A stretch of DNA of 64,000 nt from Prevotella sp. (GCA_017462915.1 JAFTQG010000036.1:1-64000); one strand, 5' to 3'; positions 1 through 8,972 are shown, counted from the first letter of the stretch. A program made the numbers and translations. Notes: generated by a model from the sequence alone, not told the origin.

Positions 1-26
1 ATGAGGCGTCTTTGCCGACGACATAT

Positions 27-135
<109 letters not shown>

Positions 136-155
136 TTTTTTCCGACAGGAGAATG

Positions 156-190
156 GCCCCGGACAGAGATGATGTCCGGGGCTTTCTGCA
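156..190 (+). terminator. rRNA operon terminator hairpin
   Basis: A perfect 9-bp GC-rich stem (GCCCCGGAC at 156-164, GTCCGGGGC at 174-182) with a 9-base loop, followed by a T-rich stretch. It sits just after the 5S gene and a first T-tract at 136-142, as expected for termination of the rRNA operon. Confidence 0.85.
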
Positions 191-220
191 TTTATAAGGG
201 CGGGCGACTGACGGGCTCAC

Positions 221-355
221 GGTCTTGCGGTTATGCGGTTGAGCGGTTGCGATAGCCGTGATAGCCTGAATAGCCGTGCTAGAATAATAATGGCTTCAAA
301 CCGCCAGACAACGGAATCACTAAACAACCAAACGACCAAACAACCAAACAACTAA
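221..355. repeat. mosaic of short degenerate tandem repeats
   Basis: The gap before the Fur gene holds three adjoining blocks: an 8-bp-period block of CGGTTNNG type (about 221-250), a 9-bp-period block of ATAGCCGTG type (about 250-280), and after a short spacer an 8-bp-period block of CCAAACAA/CCAAACGA type (about 320-354) that ends at the Fur start codon. The same three block types recur in other order or orientation at 31566-31690, 50722-50880 and 52248-52343. No gene is seen in 183-356. Confidence 0.7.
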
Positions 356-356
356 T

Positions 357-782
357 ATGGGCAATGATGATGTAGTAGAGATGTTGGAGAAGGCTGGTAT
401 AAAGCCGACGTCCAACAGGATATTAGTGCTGCGGGCAATAATGAGGAATTCGAGGCCTCAGAGCCTTGCAGAGCTGGAGCAGAAGCTGTTATCTTTGGAG
501 AAGTCCAGCGTCTTCCGTGTGCTCACGCTTCTTCTGAAGCATGGTGTCGTGCATACTGTCGAGGATGGCCGTGGCATCGTCAAGTACGAGCTGTGTACAG
601 GTCATGGGCACTGTACAGGTGATGATCTTCATGTCCATTTCTATTGTGAGGTCTGCGAGCAGGTGTCCTGCTTTGAGAATATCCAGGTTCCTACGGTAGA
701 ACTGCCGGAAGGTTTCGCAGTGCATTCCATCAATTATATGCTGAAAGGTATATGCCCGAAATGCAGTGGAAAGAAAGGATAA
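357..782 (+). CDS. Fur-family metal-dependent transcriptional repressor
   Basis: The 141-residue product has the length and layout of the Fur family: an N-terminal winged helix (about residues 10-80, with the S-S-V-F-R-V-L recognition-helix region) and a C-terminal metal/dimer domain. Metal ligands are visible: the H-V-H-F motif at residues 92-95 and two C-x-x-C pairs (C97/C100 and C133/C136) that normally hold a structural zinc. It should act as a cytosolic DNA-binding repressor responding to iron, zinc or peroxide; the sequence does not decide between Fur, Zur and PerR. The start codon directly follows the short CCAAACAA-type repeat and no strong ribosome-binding site is seen, as is usual in Bacteroidetes. 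It appears to be a single-gene unit. Confidence 0.9.
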   Translation: MGNDDVVEMLEKAGIKPTSNRILVLRAIMRNSRPQSLAELEQKLLSLEKSSVFRVLTLLLKHGVVHTVEDGRGIVKYELCTGHGHCTGDDLHVHFYCEVCEQVSCFENIQVPTVELPEGFAVHSINYMLKGICPKCSGKKG

Positions 783-1164
783 GGGGTGATTTCTCTATCG
801 TGATATACTTCTTTGATAATTTGTCAGACATGGCTTGATACCATCTTATTTTGTCTGCCTCGTCTTGTTGCAGATTGCTTGTCGTCATTGAAATATGAGC
901 TTGTCAAGGAGTTATTTGTAGCCTGCCATTTTACAATTAGGCCGAAAATTATGTCTTTATATGGTTTAGTGATTGAAAAGTCCATTCTATTGCTTTTTGC
1001 TGTCTACCAAAGCCCGAGATGTATTCTTGATGGGGCTGGTGCGCTACAAACACATAAGCAAAGAGTTACTTTTCCGTCCAGTCTGATTTTTTTTGGGGAA
1101 TAATGCAAGGTTTTCTTAAGAAAATGTGTTAACTTTGTGGGCGTTATATACTAAACTATTAGAA
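783..1164. other. intergenic region without a supported gene
   Basis: This 382-base gap is AT-rich. A 96-codon open frame here has no recognisable motif or start signal and is not accepted. A promoter-like TAACTTTG sits at 1130-1137, before the next gene, but no clear TTTG box lies about 20 bases upstream. Confidence 0.5.
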
Positions 1165-1824
1165 ATGTTCGTATTGCTCGGCGTAATGATACGCGTGGTG
1201 TTTTTCTTCATCATGGCAAGCCTCGTAGCCATACCGTTTGCAGTTCTTGTCTATTGGAGAAGCAAGAACTGCCGTAGGCGGAAAGCCCTGCTGGCCTTGG
1301 TTTCGCCATATCTGTTTGTATATACCTCTTATGCTTGCTACTTGCTGGGTGCTTTCTATTGCTCTCCTGTTTTCAATACAGGATGCGGCACGGACGGATA
1401 TTGGCATACGGAATTGTCGCATGGCTATGAAATGTATTCCGTTTCTGACAATACCTTCTCGATACCCCTCGGTATCATCTACAAAGGTGACAGTATTGTT
1501 GTCGATGATGTTACTAAAATAAAGGAAGAGGGCAACATGCTTTACGGCTTGACATTTTATATAATAGATGATTCAAAGGGATATTTCTTCAGTCTGAACA
1601 TGGAGACTGGAGCATTGACATGGCACGGAAGATATGCGGAGGTGAAAAAGGAAAATGCAGACATCACCTCCGGCCTGATGAATACCGAATCATTTTATTA
1701 CGACAAGTGGCCGTGGGTAACTCCATTGGAGATATTATCGATTCTTCTGGGTACCGGAATCGTTTATGGGTTATGGCAGATTTTCTTCCATTTGTGCAGG
1801 AAGGAGGGCGGAGATGAAATCTGA
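1165..1824 (+). CDS. hypothetical inner-membrane protein
   Basis: The protein (219 residues from this start) has two N-terminal membrane segments (about residues 3-30 and 40-65), a polar extracytoplasmic middle and one C-terminal membrane segment (about 187-212), ending in a short charged tail. I do not recognise the family. The frame opens at 1126, but the promoter-like TAACTTTG at 1130-1137 lies inside that extension, so ATG 1165 is preferred. Its stop overlaps the start of the next membrane gene by 11 bases, so the two are probably co-translated and may work together. Composition is AT-richer than the housekeeping genes nearby, which hints at acquired DNA. Confidence 0.65.
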   Translation: MFVLLGVMIRVVFFFIMASLVAIPFAVLVYWRSKNCRRRKALLALVSPYLFVYTSYACYLLGAFYCSPVFNTGCGTDGYWHTELSHGYEMYSVSDNTFSIPLGIIYKGDSIVVDDVTKIKEEGNMLYGLTFYIIDDSKGYFFSLNMETGALTWHGRYAEVKKENADITSGLMNTESFYYDKWPWVTPLEILSILLGTGIVYGLWQIFFHLCRKEGGDEI

Positions 1825-2722
1825 TAGCAAGATATACAGGTTTTTCTTCGGAGGCAGGAATGATACAGGTATGCCATTTGCGGCATGGCTACTGATTTTT
1901 GTACCTTTTTTCGTATTAGATCTGTATTTGTCAGATCGTAAACATAGTGCTCTGTCTGCAAATCCGGTATTCACATCAACGGTGGTATCACGAGTTTATA
2001 GTCTGAAAAATACTCCATACATAGATTACTGCATTCATGTGAACAGGAAAATGTATAAAGGAAGTTGCTCTACGGGCGGTTTTGCCGTGGGCGATAGCAT
2101 AGGAGTAGTTTATCAGAAAGACAATCCTGAGAATAACATGACTGTTTTTGAATACTATGAAGGCCCTCCTGTTAATTTGACTGTCATCATTGTTACGATA
2201 GCGATAGCATTGGCATTATATCGTTGGAAGCAAATCACCCGCAAATATAACGACCGATGTCCTGTGCTCGAACGGTCGGGCGCGTGCATGATATATCGTA
2301 CAGACAAGGAATACATATTTGTCACCGGATATGGGAAATATGGGCATAATAACAGTTATCCGATTAAATTTATGCCTCTTGATTGTAGTAATGGCGAATT
2401 TGAAGATACTCTTATGGAAATATTTCATGCAAGCCTGCATGGCAAATATATGAAATTGAAACCTTCTGAACTAATCAGAGCAATGAAGCAACGCTCATGG
2501 AGACAGCTTAATATGCGTTCGACAAGTGTTTTCGTCCATTACGGCCATCAAGACGAGCGTTCATTGATTGTTAATCCGACAAAACCGTCTCCAGGCTGTT
2601 CATACCGCTATTTGGACTGGGATAGTGAGCGTACTATGTCTTTCCGTTTAGGAAACGCCTCTTGGAAAGAAATCATCAGTTCAATAAGGAAACTATTAGA
2701 ACCCGATGAAACTGACCGGTAA
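1814..2722 (+). CDS. hypothetical membrane protein, DUF3592-like topology
   Basis: A 302-residue protein with a membrane segment at about residues 20-38, an extracytoplasmic domain of about 80 residues containing a V-G-D-S-I-G-V-V-Y motif, a second membrane segment at about 119-136 and a soluble C-terminal half of about 165 residues. Two helices around a small beta domain with a G-D-x-I/V-x-V-x-Y motif resemble DUF3592-type proteins, which is a family-level impression only. The start at 1814 is chosen because a good AGGAGGGCGG ribosome-binding sequence lies just upstream inside the end of the previous gene; the frame itself is open from 1766. No function can be given. Confidence 0.7.
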   Translation: MKSDSKIYRFFFGGRNDTGMPFAAWLLIFVPFFVLDLYLSDRKHSALSANPVFTSTVVSRVYSLKNTPYIDYCIHVNRKMYKGSCSTGGFAVGDSIGVVYQKDNPENNMTVFEYYEGPPVNLTVIIVTIAIALALYRWKQITRKYNDRCPVLERSGACMIYRTDKEYIFVTGYGKYGHNNSYPIKFMPLDCSNGEFEDTLMEIFHASLHGKYMKLKPSELIRAMKQRSWRQLNMRSTSVFVHYGHQDERSLIVNPTKPSPGCSYRYLDWDSERTMSFRLGNASWKEIISSIRKLLEPDETDR

Positions 2723-2725
2723 ACC

Positions 2726-2923
2726 AAGTAAGTCACCAAAATTAACCGATACAATCTGTAACGAAATTAGTAGTAAAATCTTGTATGTATAAACTTTGTT
2801 CTTCTCGGCTGTTTCCGCCTTGCCACTCAGTCACATAGCCCGCTATACTCCTTCGTTACAAGACGAAAAACATCTCAAAAACAACAACGGTTTATACTGT
2901 ACATTAATTTTGTTGACTTACTT
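2726..2923. repeat. MITE-like inverted-repeat element, copy A
   Basis: A 198-bp non-coding element bounded by inverted ends: left AAGTAAGTCACCAAAATTAA, right the reverse complement of the same motif (ATTAATTTTGTTGACTTACTT). It contains a recurring core with CTTGTATGTATAAA, GGCTGTTTCCGCCTTG and CACATAGCCCGCTAT. Related copies lie at 4064-4157 (left half), 6702-6895 and 38355-38639, with end fragments elsewhere. It starts 4 bases after the stop of the preceding gene. There is no reading frame for a transposase, so it would be non-autonomous. The rest of the gap (2924-3081) holds nothing recognisable. Confidence 0.75.
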
Positions 2924-3081
2924 ATTTTGACGCTTTGAAATCTTGATGTCACTATGAGGTATGGCAATGGGTTGATATAAGCACTTGTCATGTTATAAGT
3001 TCGTTGTATGTCGTGGAATATATATATAATAAGTAGTTAGAGTCTATCCTTTATTAAAATGATTGTTATAAATTAAAATCT

Positions 3082-3876
3082 ATGAGAAAGTACGTACAGT
3101 TTAAAGGTATATTGATGATATGTCTGGTATTCGCCCTTGTAACTCTTCATGTGAAATATTTTCAGAACACTAATGGAAGTGCCATCTCTCTAATCATAAT
3201 AATTGCCCTATTGTTCATTGCTGCTTACTGGATAGGAAACAATACCAGTAGTAAGCAATTTGAAAGAATTATGAAAGGTGTCGGAGGAGAAAATATCTTG
3301 TATATTCTGGATGACATAGCGGCAGTAGATACAGACAATCAACTTATATATTATAGTTTGAAGAAAAACAGGTATGATTGGTTTTGGGAAACGAACAATA
3401 ATATGTTGATTAGTTGCTTCTGTGCTTTGCCGATAGGAATGTCTGCACAAGAAATATTCCATGTCATCAAAAAGGATTTGGATGAGATTATGAATCCAAA
3501 AGGAGCAAGATGTACAGACTATGAATGTAAGCAATATTCTTTTTATGTTGAGTTTGAATTACAGTCAAAAGATGTTTCTGTTGAAGTTTTAAGGCAGATG
3601 CAAGAATCTTTGGTCTCAATTTTGATAGACAAATATCAGCTTAATGCCGTGAAAAGATATTTGAAAACAATAGAAGCGGAAGATGATACTATTTATTATT
3701 GGGAGTTTACGGGATATAATGTTACACGTTTTGTACGCTACAATGTACAAAGACAGCTATTGGGCTATGATGATGAAGATGTACCCCATGCTCTGTCTGA
3801 TATCACTTCAAATGCCGTTATTCTAACAGAAAAGGAGTTTGAGACAGTCTATAATCAAGCCGTGGACAGATTATAG
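3082..3876 (+). CDS. hypothetical protein with two N-terminal membrane segments
   Basis: The 264-residue product has two membrane segments (about residues 8-26 and 33-51) followed by a charged soluble domain of about 200 residues. It matches no family I know. Base composition is clearly AT-rich compared with the efflux and trpS genes. It is a single-gene unit with a repeat element upstream and a strong terminator hairpin downstream at 3917-3950. With the two preceding membrane genes it may form an acquired island. Confidence 0.65.
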   Translation: MRKYVQFKGILMICLVFALVTLHVKYFQNTNGSAISLIIIIALLFIAAYWIGNNTSSKQFERIMKGVGGENILYILDDIAAVDTDNQLIYYSLKKNRYDWFWETNNNMLISCFCALPIGMSAQEIFHVIKKDLDEIMNPKGARCTDYECKQYSFYVEFELQSKDVSVEVLRQMQESLVSILIDKYQLNAVKRYLKTIEAEDDTIYYWEFTGYNVTRFVRYNVQRQLLGYDDEDVPHALSDITSNAVILTEKEFETVYNQAVDRL

Positions 3877-3916
3877 GATTGTTCTTTCTTGGTCTCTCTT
3901 CGTTTTCCTGTTATAC

Positions 3917-3960
3917 AACCTCGCCAAACACTCAAGGGTTTGGCGAGGTTTGTTGTTTTG
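3917..3960 (+). terminator. intrinsic terminator
   Basis: A perfect 12-bp stem (AACCTCGCCAAA at 3917-3928 and TTTGGCGAGGTT at 3939-3950) with a 10-base loop, followed by TGTTGTTTTG. It lies about 40 bases after the stop of the preceding hypothetical gene. Confidence 0.85.
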
Positions 3961-4063
3961 TTATGTGCATTTTATGGGCTGTATATCCATAAAGCCATGC
4001 CTTGGTATCTTAGACATAGACTTTCACGGTAACATAAACAGACACTGATAGTTGAATAATTAT

Positions 4064-4157
4064 AAGTAAGTTACCCAAGTTAAACGATACTATACAGAAT
4101 CAAGCAAATACTAAAATCTTGTATGTATAGGGTTCATGCTTCTCGGCTGTTCCCGCT
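4064..4157. repeat. MITE-like element, truncated copy B (left half)
   Basis: The left inverted end (AAGTAAGTTACCCAAGTTAA) and the internal CTTGTATGTATA and CTTCTCGGCTGTTCCCGC pieces of the family seen at 2726-2923 are present, but the right half is missing. The copy stops within a few bases of the stop codon of the TonB receptor gene (4159-4161), so the element either inserted at, or lost its right half by deletion into, that gene's 3' end. Confidence 0.65.
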
Positions 4158-4158
4158 T

Positions 4159-6624
4159 TCAATGGCTGTGCTCCTCATCATATCCGCCGGTATCAATGTG
4201 GTTGTGGCGATCGTTGCCGTGTTTGCGTGTCTTGCCGAATGTGTATGTGACGGACAGTCGGAGAGCCCTCCCTCCAGACCATTTCCTGATAGCTTGAGTA
4301 TAGCCGTTCCCATATAATATATTATAGGTCTCCTTAGAGTTGAATATATCCTTGCAGACTAAGGAAATAGCCCATGCACCGGCAGACTTGCGCATTCCAG
4401 CCTCTACATCCCAGTCCTCCTCCAGTGTCCCCTGCGCGGTGATGCGGCGTGAGCTGTATCTGCCTGTAGCCTGTATGGTAATGTCCCAAGGCAACCTGAG
4501 GGAAGCCATGCAGCGGATGTCCCAAGTGAATCGGTCTTGCTTGTCGCCGTGTACCTGATAGAAACTGTCGTGCAGCGGATAGGCTGTGTCCCATGCTTTC
4601 AGATGACTGTTGTAGAGATTGACGGTCGTCGTCATTGTCAGCTGTCTTAGCAGAGTGTTGCGAGAGATTATCTCGATGCCGGTATTGAGCATGTTTCCTA
4701 CATTCGCATGTCCGTAGTACATGGTGTTCACATCATTGTCGGAAGCCATAGGAGCAAGGAAACTGATATGGCTTATCATGTCTGTATTCGAGCGGAGATA
4801 ACCAGACAGAGACAGCATGTGGCTGTCCCATTTCTTAATATAGGAAAGTTCTACGGCATTGCTGTACTCCGGAAGTATGAGAGGGTTGCCGAGATGGACC
4901 TCCGAAGGGTCAGATATATTCTCAAACGTATTGAGCTGCGGGCCGAAAGGGCGTCGTATGCGTCGGGAGTAGTTCAGCTTCAGTTCGTTATTGTCACGGA
5001 ATACCCATCCGACAGAGGCAGAAGGGAATAGGGCAAAGTCGTTTTTCCTGAACGAGGGGACATCAGCATCATTCTCACCGTATTTGAGTGAATGGGTTCT
5101 TGTCTGCCATAGCTCGCCACGTAGTCCAGCCGAGAATGTCAGTTGTCCGTGCTGTCCGGATAAATTCACATACAATGCCGAGATGTCTGTATCATATTTG
5201 AATCTGTTGTAAAGTCCGGGCATAAAAGCGAGGTTATCCTCTGCCGTGCCGGAGTAGTACGATGCCGGACTGTTCTCATGGTTATAGTTCCCCTTATATC
5301 CTGCTTCAAGACGCATCCAGGGTGCCAGACTGTTGGAATAATCCGCAGCCACCTCCCAGTTGCTTATCTTTATGTCCTGATGCTGGCTTTGCCAGACGAT
5401 GTTTTCGCTGCCGTCAGCCCATGTCGCACGCTCATGTGAACGGTTGTCGTTAGGGCCTTGCCAGATGTTATAGCTGACGTTCATGTCCACGAAATGGTCT
5501 TTACGGAACATGTGCCTGTATCCGAGCAACACATTTGCGCCACGGGTGTCGCCGCTTTCGTGCATACTGTTTGTGTTCTTTGTCCAGAGTTCCGGCAGAT
5601 TGCCCAAGTGGGTCGTTTCGGTATGTCCCCATTTATGGCCTATGGTACCTATGGCACTCAGATAGAAGGTATTGCTTTCGTCGGGCTTGAAATTGGTGCC
5701 TAAGCGCACGAAGGCACTGTTCTCATGCTTCTTGTTTTCTCCGTCAGAGTTCAGAAAGCCTCCATTGTCATAGGAGCGCCGTGACACTGTGCCGCCTGGA
5801 TTATGACGTGATTTAAGTCCTACGCCTGCAAAGGACTCAAATTTTCCCCTGTTATAGTTGATGCTGAAGTTGGCATTCATGCTTCCCTGTGTGTCGATAT
5901 CCGTCTCGGCACTGCCGAAATAGCCGTTTCTGTGCTCTTCCTTGAGCCGTATATTGATGATGCCGGCTGTTCCTGTCGCATTGTTTTTTGATGAAGGATT
6001 TGTCATCACCTCTATGCTTTCGATGGTCTCTGCCGGAATCTGCCGCAGGAACTGCGCGCGGTTGTCGGCGTTCATCCCCATCTCCTTGCCGTCAATCCAT
6101 ACGAGGACGTCTGCGTTTCCGCGCAGTGATATCTCGCCGTCAGAATCGACATGCACCGAGGGGACTGATGCCAGAAGCTCCTCGGCGGAGGCTCCTGCCG
6201 ACGCTATATTTGAGCTTACATTGAATATCCTATGCTCGGAGTTGACAGACATCTGGCTTTTCTGTCCTACGACCGTCACTTCCCGGAGGAGCTTCACATC
6301 GTCGGACATGGCAATTATGCCCATGTCCACGTCAGTTTCACCGACAGTGATGTCATGTTCTTGGGTGATGCTGCCAAGATTGCTTATCTTGATTATGTAT
6401 TTTCCTGAAGGGGCATTCTTTATCATGAAGTTGCCGTTTTCATCCGTCATGGTGCCAAGTCTGGTGAACGCACCTGTCTCCTTGTCTACCAAAGTGACGC
6501 TTGCAAAGTCTATAGGCTCAGATGTGTCCTTGTTGCATACCGTGCCGGTTATATTCCCGGCAGCATAGCTGCTTATGGCAAGCAGGAATGCCGCAAATGT
6601 TGTAAGATGTCTCCTTTGTGTCAT
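4159..6624 (-). CDS. TonB-dependent outer-membrane receptor (outer membrane beta-barrel family)
   Basis: The product has a signal peptide (start M-T-Q-R-R-H, A-F-L-L-A-I-S-S-Y-A-A), a CarboxypepD_reg-like beta-sandwich at about residues 24-105 (G-T-V-C-N-K-D-T-S-E-P-I-D-F-A), a plug-like domain with N-P-S-S-K-N-N-A-T-G-T-A-G-I-I-N-I and a long C-terminal beta-barrel. This layout matches the Bacteroidetes OMP_b-brl_3 receptors, which take up nutrients or siderophores with TonB energy. There is no SusD-like partner, so the ligand cannot be inferred. The frame is open from 6687, but ATG 6624 gives a proper signal peptide. A -7-like CAAAATTA (minus strand) lies at 6652-6659. The 3' end abuts a truncated repeat element. 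Confidence 0.88.
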   Translation of the reverse strand: MTQRRHLTTFAAFLLAISSYAAGNITGTVCNKDTSEPIDFASVTLVDKETGAFTRLGTMTDENGNFMIKNAPSGKYIIKISNLGSITQEHDITVGETDVDMGIIAMSDDVKLLREVTVVGQKSQMSVNSEHRIFNVSSNIASAGASAEELLASVPSVHVDSDGEISLRGNADVLVWIDGKEMGMNADNRAQFLRQIPAETIESIEVMTNPSSKNNATGTAGIINIRLKEEHRNGYFGSAETDIDTQGSMNANFSINYNRGKFESFAGVGLKSRHNPGGTVSRRSYDNGGFLNSDGENKKHENSAFVRLGTNFKPDESNTFYLSAIGTIGHKWGHTETTHLGNLPELWTKNTNSMHESGDTRGANVLLGYRHMFRKDHFVDMNVSYNIWQGPNDNRSHERATWADGSENIVWQSQHQDIKISNWEVAADYSNSLAPWMRLEAGYKGNYNHENSPASYYSGTAEDNLAFMPGLYNRFKYDTDISALYVNLSGQHGQLTFSAGLRGELWQTRTHSLKYGENDADVPSFRKNDFALFPSASVGWVFRDNNELKLNYSRRIRRPFGPQLNTFENISDPSEVHLGNPLILPEYSNAVELSYIKKWDSHMLSLSGYLRSNTDMISHISFLAPMASDNDVNTMYYGHANVGNMLNTGIEIISRNTLLRQLTMTTTVNLYNSHLKAWDTAYPLHDSFYQVHGDKQDRFTWDIRCMASLRLPWDITIQATGRYSSRRITAQGTLEEDWDVEAGMRKSAGAWAISLVCKDIFNSKETYNILYGNGYTQAIRKWSGGRALRLSVTYTFGKTRKHGNDRHNHIDTGGYDEEHSH

Positions 6625-6701
6625 TAATCTTGCTGTTTTAATTTCCGGATGCAAAATTAAATCATAATCAATGCAACAAAGTTTCAAACTTTATGGAGGA
6701 G

Positions 6702-6895
6702 CAAGCCAACAAAATCAAACGATACTATCCATGATAAGGTAATCATTTAAATCTTGTATGTATAAATCTTGTTCTTTTCGGCTGTTTCCGCCTTGTCGCT
6801 CAGTCACATAGCCCACTATGCTCCTTTGTTCCGCAACGGAAACATCTCGAACACAACCACGCTTTATACTATACATTAATTTTGTTGACTTGCTT
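6702..6895. repeat. MITE-like inverted-repeat element, copy C
   Basis: A 194-bp copy of the family described at 2726, with a degraded left end (CAAGCCAACAAAATCAAACG) and a well kept right end (TTAATTTTGTTGACTTGCTT). The internal core (CTTGTATGTATAAATCTTG, GGCTGTTTCCGCCTTGTCGC, CACATAGCCCACTATGCTCC) is conserved. An extra right-end fragment of the same family lies at 7049-7082, on the far side of the 22-bp repeat array. Confidence 0.75.
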
Positions 6896-6915
6896 ATATG
6901 GCAGACGGTTTCCTG

Positions 6916-7003
6916 AAGGTGACCTTTTACGATGTAAAGTGTCACCTTTCACTGGGTCATCTGTGACCTTTTATTATGCAAACCGTCACCTTTTGCCGCA
7001 TGT
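6916..7003. repeat. four-unit 22-bp repeat array, locus 1
   Basis: Four cores occur at exact 22-bp spacing: GGTGACC at 6918, TGTCACC at 6940, TGTGACC at 6962 and CGTCACC at 6984. Most are followed by TTTT/TTTC and then an ATG- or TGG-containing spacer. Neighbouring units can also pair as hairpins. The same four-unit design is found at 38832-38904, 50648-50720 and, degenerate, 57173-57243. It lies between the TonB receptor promoter and the nuclease 3' end. I do not recognise it as a described element. Confidence 0.8.
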
Positions 7004-7120
7004 GAAGCCGCTTCTACTTAGACTACAGGTATCTGGCAAACGGACAAAGCTATACGGTACATTGATTTTGTTGACTTGCCTTGTATGTTAATGCCTTTTG
7101 CTTACATGACAATATGAATT

Positions 7121-7152
7121 GCGCTACAATGGGAAAACTCCCATTGTGGCGC
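7121..7152. other. strong inverted repeat
   Basis: A 14-bp stem with one G-T pair (GCGCTACAATGGGA at 7121-7134, TCCCATTGTGGCGC at 7139-7152) around a 4-base loop. No T-tract follows on either strand. It lies 134 bases downstream of the nuclease gene on the minus strand, so it may end or protect that transcript. Apart from the repeats listed, the 6625-7285 gap holds no gene. Confidence 0.5.
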
Positions 7153-7285
7153 ATAAACTGCTTTGCAGGTTTCTGTGTCTTTTATGAATGTTACTTCTTG
7201 TTGTCGGGCTTGCTGATAGGGTAAATCATGCTTGTGTATGACGTTTCTGTCTGCCCGTCATGCCGTTTTTCTGTTTCTCCACAAC

Positions 7286-8233
7286 TTATTTCCATTCAGA
7301 ACTGTTGAGACGGCTCTCCACAGAGCTCTCGATGTTGTCAGGGAGATTGCAGAAGAAGTCGTAGCCCGTGCGCGCCTCCAATTCGTCGATGCTTATCATG
7401 TAGGGTGTGAGGACGGAGCTGTTGTCGCTCTTGTGTTCAGCCCAGAAGGCTACGGCGGAGAAAGTGTTGGCACTGCTCTGCTTCAGCACTGCCATGAAGA
7501 AGTATTTCGGTACAGGTATGCGGTTCTTTATCATGCCGGTGGTTCCGCTTGTCTCCTTGCCGTCGAGGTTCACATTGTTTATTGTGCCGCCCTTGCAGAC
7601 ATAGAGCACACCGTTGTTCTGGGTGGTCGTGCTTGCCCAGTTACGCACTTTCGCTTCCATATTGCTCCATACTCCGGAGTTGAAACCGCTTATCTGTGGC
7701 TGCATATTGACAAGGCTGAATGTCTGTCCGTTGACGTTTTTCGAGCAGATGCGGTCTTCCGATGCACAGATATGTCCACGGTCGTATCCTGAGTTCCTGT
7801 AGTCTGAGAGCAGGGAGCGGTATGTGGACTCTATCTCTGTCTCTTCATGGAACGGGTCGCCACTCCATGTCTGTCCGTTCCACGAAGCTCCATTCCAGTT
7901 CTTGCGTTGCCAGTTCTTGTAGTTGTTGGCCTTTGTCCACTGCCAGCATGTCCAGCGCTGGGCACGTTTGGACTTGTCCCACTCCACGATATAGTTCACG
8001 CCTATCTCGTCGTCGTATTTTACTATGAGCTGGTAGTTGTTGCCTGGCTGTACGTGTGGCACCTCGATGCGCTGTGCATAGACGCTCTTCTGTGTGTCGT
8101 TGGCGTTAGCATTGCCGTTACCGCCGTTGTCGCCTGAACCGCCGTTATCGTCTCCTCCGCAGGCAGCGAGAGACAGTGCGGTGATGCAGTATAACATTGC
8201 TGTCACCGTCTTGTAAAGGAATCTTTTTGTCAT
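7286..8233 (-). CDS. secreted DNA/RNA non-specific endonuclease (NUC1 family), lipoprotein
   Basis: The product (315 residues from ATG 8233) begins with a lipoprotein signal whose lipobox is L-A-A-C, followed by a Gly/Asn/Asp-rich linker. The catalytic domain shows the NUC1 hallmark D-R-G-H-I in the context S-G-Y-D-R-G-H-I-C-A-S-E-D-R, and a later N-M-Q-P-Q carrying the metal-binding Asn. Members cut single- and double-stranded DNA and RNA using Mg. It should sit on the outer membrane or be exported and degrade extracellular nucleic acid. The frame opens at 8308, but the shorter start gives the signal peptide. A -7-like CAAAAATA lies on the minus strand at 8286-8293. The 5' flank is the 421-bp tandem array at 8376-8796. 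Confidence 0.9.
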   Translation of the reverse strand: MTKRFLYKTVTAMLYCITALSLAACGGDDNGGSGDNGGNGNANANDTQKSVYAQRIEVPHVQPGNNYQLIVKYDDEIGVNYIVEWDKSKRAQRWTCWQWTKANNYKNWQRKNWNGASWNGQTWSGDPFHEETEIESTYRSLLSDYRNSGYDRGHICASEDRICSKNVNGQTFSLVNMQPQISGFNSGVWSNMEAKVRNWASTTTQNNGVLYVCKGGTINNVNLDGKETSGTTGMIKNRIPVPKYFFMAVLKQSSANTFSAVAFWAEHKSDNSSVLTPYMISIDELEARTGYDFFCNLPDNIESSVESRLNSSEWK

Positions 8234-8375
8234 ATCGTATGCTTTCTTGTCTTCGGCATGTCTCCATGCCGTTCGTTTCATCGTACAAAAATAAGCATTT
8301 ATCCGCAACTTTACAAGATTGTTTTGTGAAAATGACTGTTATTTTTCCATTTCTTAACGATTGTAGAGCTGTATG

Positions 8376-8796
8376 TTGGTTGTTTGGTTGTTTGGTCGTT
8401 TGGTTGTTTAGTCGTTTAGTTGTTTGGTCGTTTAGTTGTTTGGTTGTTTAGTTGTTTAGTTGTTTGGTTGTTTGGTTGTTTGGTTGTTTGGTTGTTTGGT
8501 TGTTTGGTCGTTTAGTTGTTTGGTCGTTTGGTTGTTTGGTCGTTTGGTCGTTTGGTTGTTTGGTCGTTTAGTTGTTTGGTTGTTTGGTTGTTTGGTCGTT
8601 TAGTTGTTTGGTTGTTTGGTTGTTTAGTTGTTTAGTTGTTTGGTCGTTTGGTTGTTTAGTTGTTTAGTTGTTTGGTCGTTTAGTTGTTTAGTTGTTTGGT
8701 TGTTTGGTCGTTTGGTTGTTTAGTTGTTTGGTTGTTTAGTTGTTTGGTTGTTTGGTCGTTTGGTTGTTTAGTTGTTTGGTTGTTTGGTTGTTTGGT
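8376..8796. repeat. long tandem array of the 8-mer TYGTTTRG
   Basis: About 53 head-to-tail 8-bp units, TTGTTTGG being commonest, that vary almost only by transitions at two positions (T or C at position 2, G or A at position 7). The array fills the space between the nuclease gene's 5' end and the LpxA-like gene's terminator. On the minus strand it reads through as a repetitive T-K-Q-P-N-N-type frame that is not a real protein. Shorter runs of the same 8-mer lie at 320-354, 31566-31605, 38428-38513 and 50722-50800. Apart from it and the terminator, 8234-8972 has no gene. Confidence 0.95.
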
Positions 8797-8886
8797 GTGT
8801 GTTGCAGTTCTGTAAGGAGTCGTCCTTACAGATTCCCTTTTAGCCGGACAGCCGTTTATGTCCCGACGGCATTGATGGTCTTGGAT

Positions 8887-8937
8887 AAAAAAATCCCTCC
8901 GTCTGAAGACCTTTTGCAGTCTGTCAGACGGAGGGAT
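8887..8937 (-). terminator. intrinsic terminator of the first efflux operon
   Basis: A perfect 14-bp stem (ATCCCTCCGTCTGA at 8893-8906, TCAGACGGAGGGAT at 8924-8937). Read on the minus strand it is followed by a T7 run (the A-tract at 8887-8893). It lies 36 bases after the stop of the LpxA-like gene and ends the four-gene efflux transcript. Confidence 0.9.
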
Positions 8938-8972
8938 GGTGTGTATTGTCTGCGGTGTGTGCCGCACAGGAT

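Noticed and set aside
813..1103. 96-codon plus-strand open frame between the Fur gene and the membrane protein
   Set aside because: No ribosome-binding site, domain, signal peptide or promoter; composition and residue use look like non-coding AT-rich DNA.
8376..8796. Possible CRISPR array
   Set aside because: Units are 8 bp with no spacers, and no cas genes are present. The 22-bp arrays also lack unique spacers of CRISPR length.
8680..8967. 95-codon minus-strand frame coding T-K-Q-P-N-N repeats
   Set aside because: It is only the read-through of the 8-bp tandem array (24 nt = 8 residues) and overlaps the efflux-operon terminator.
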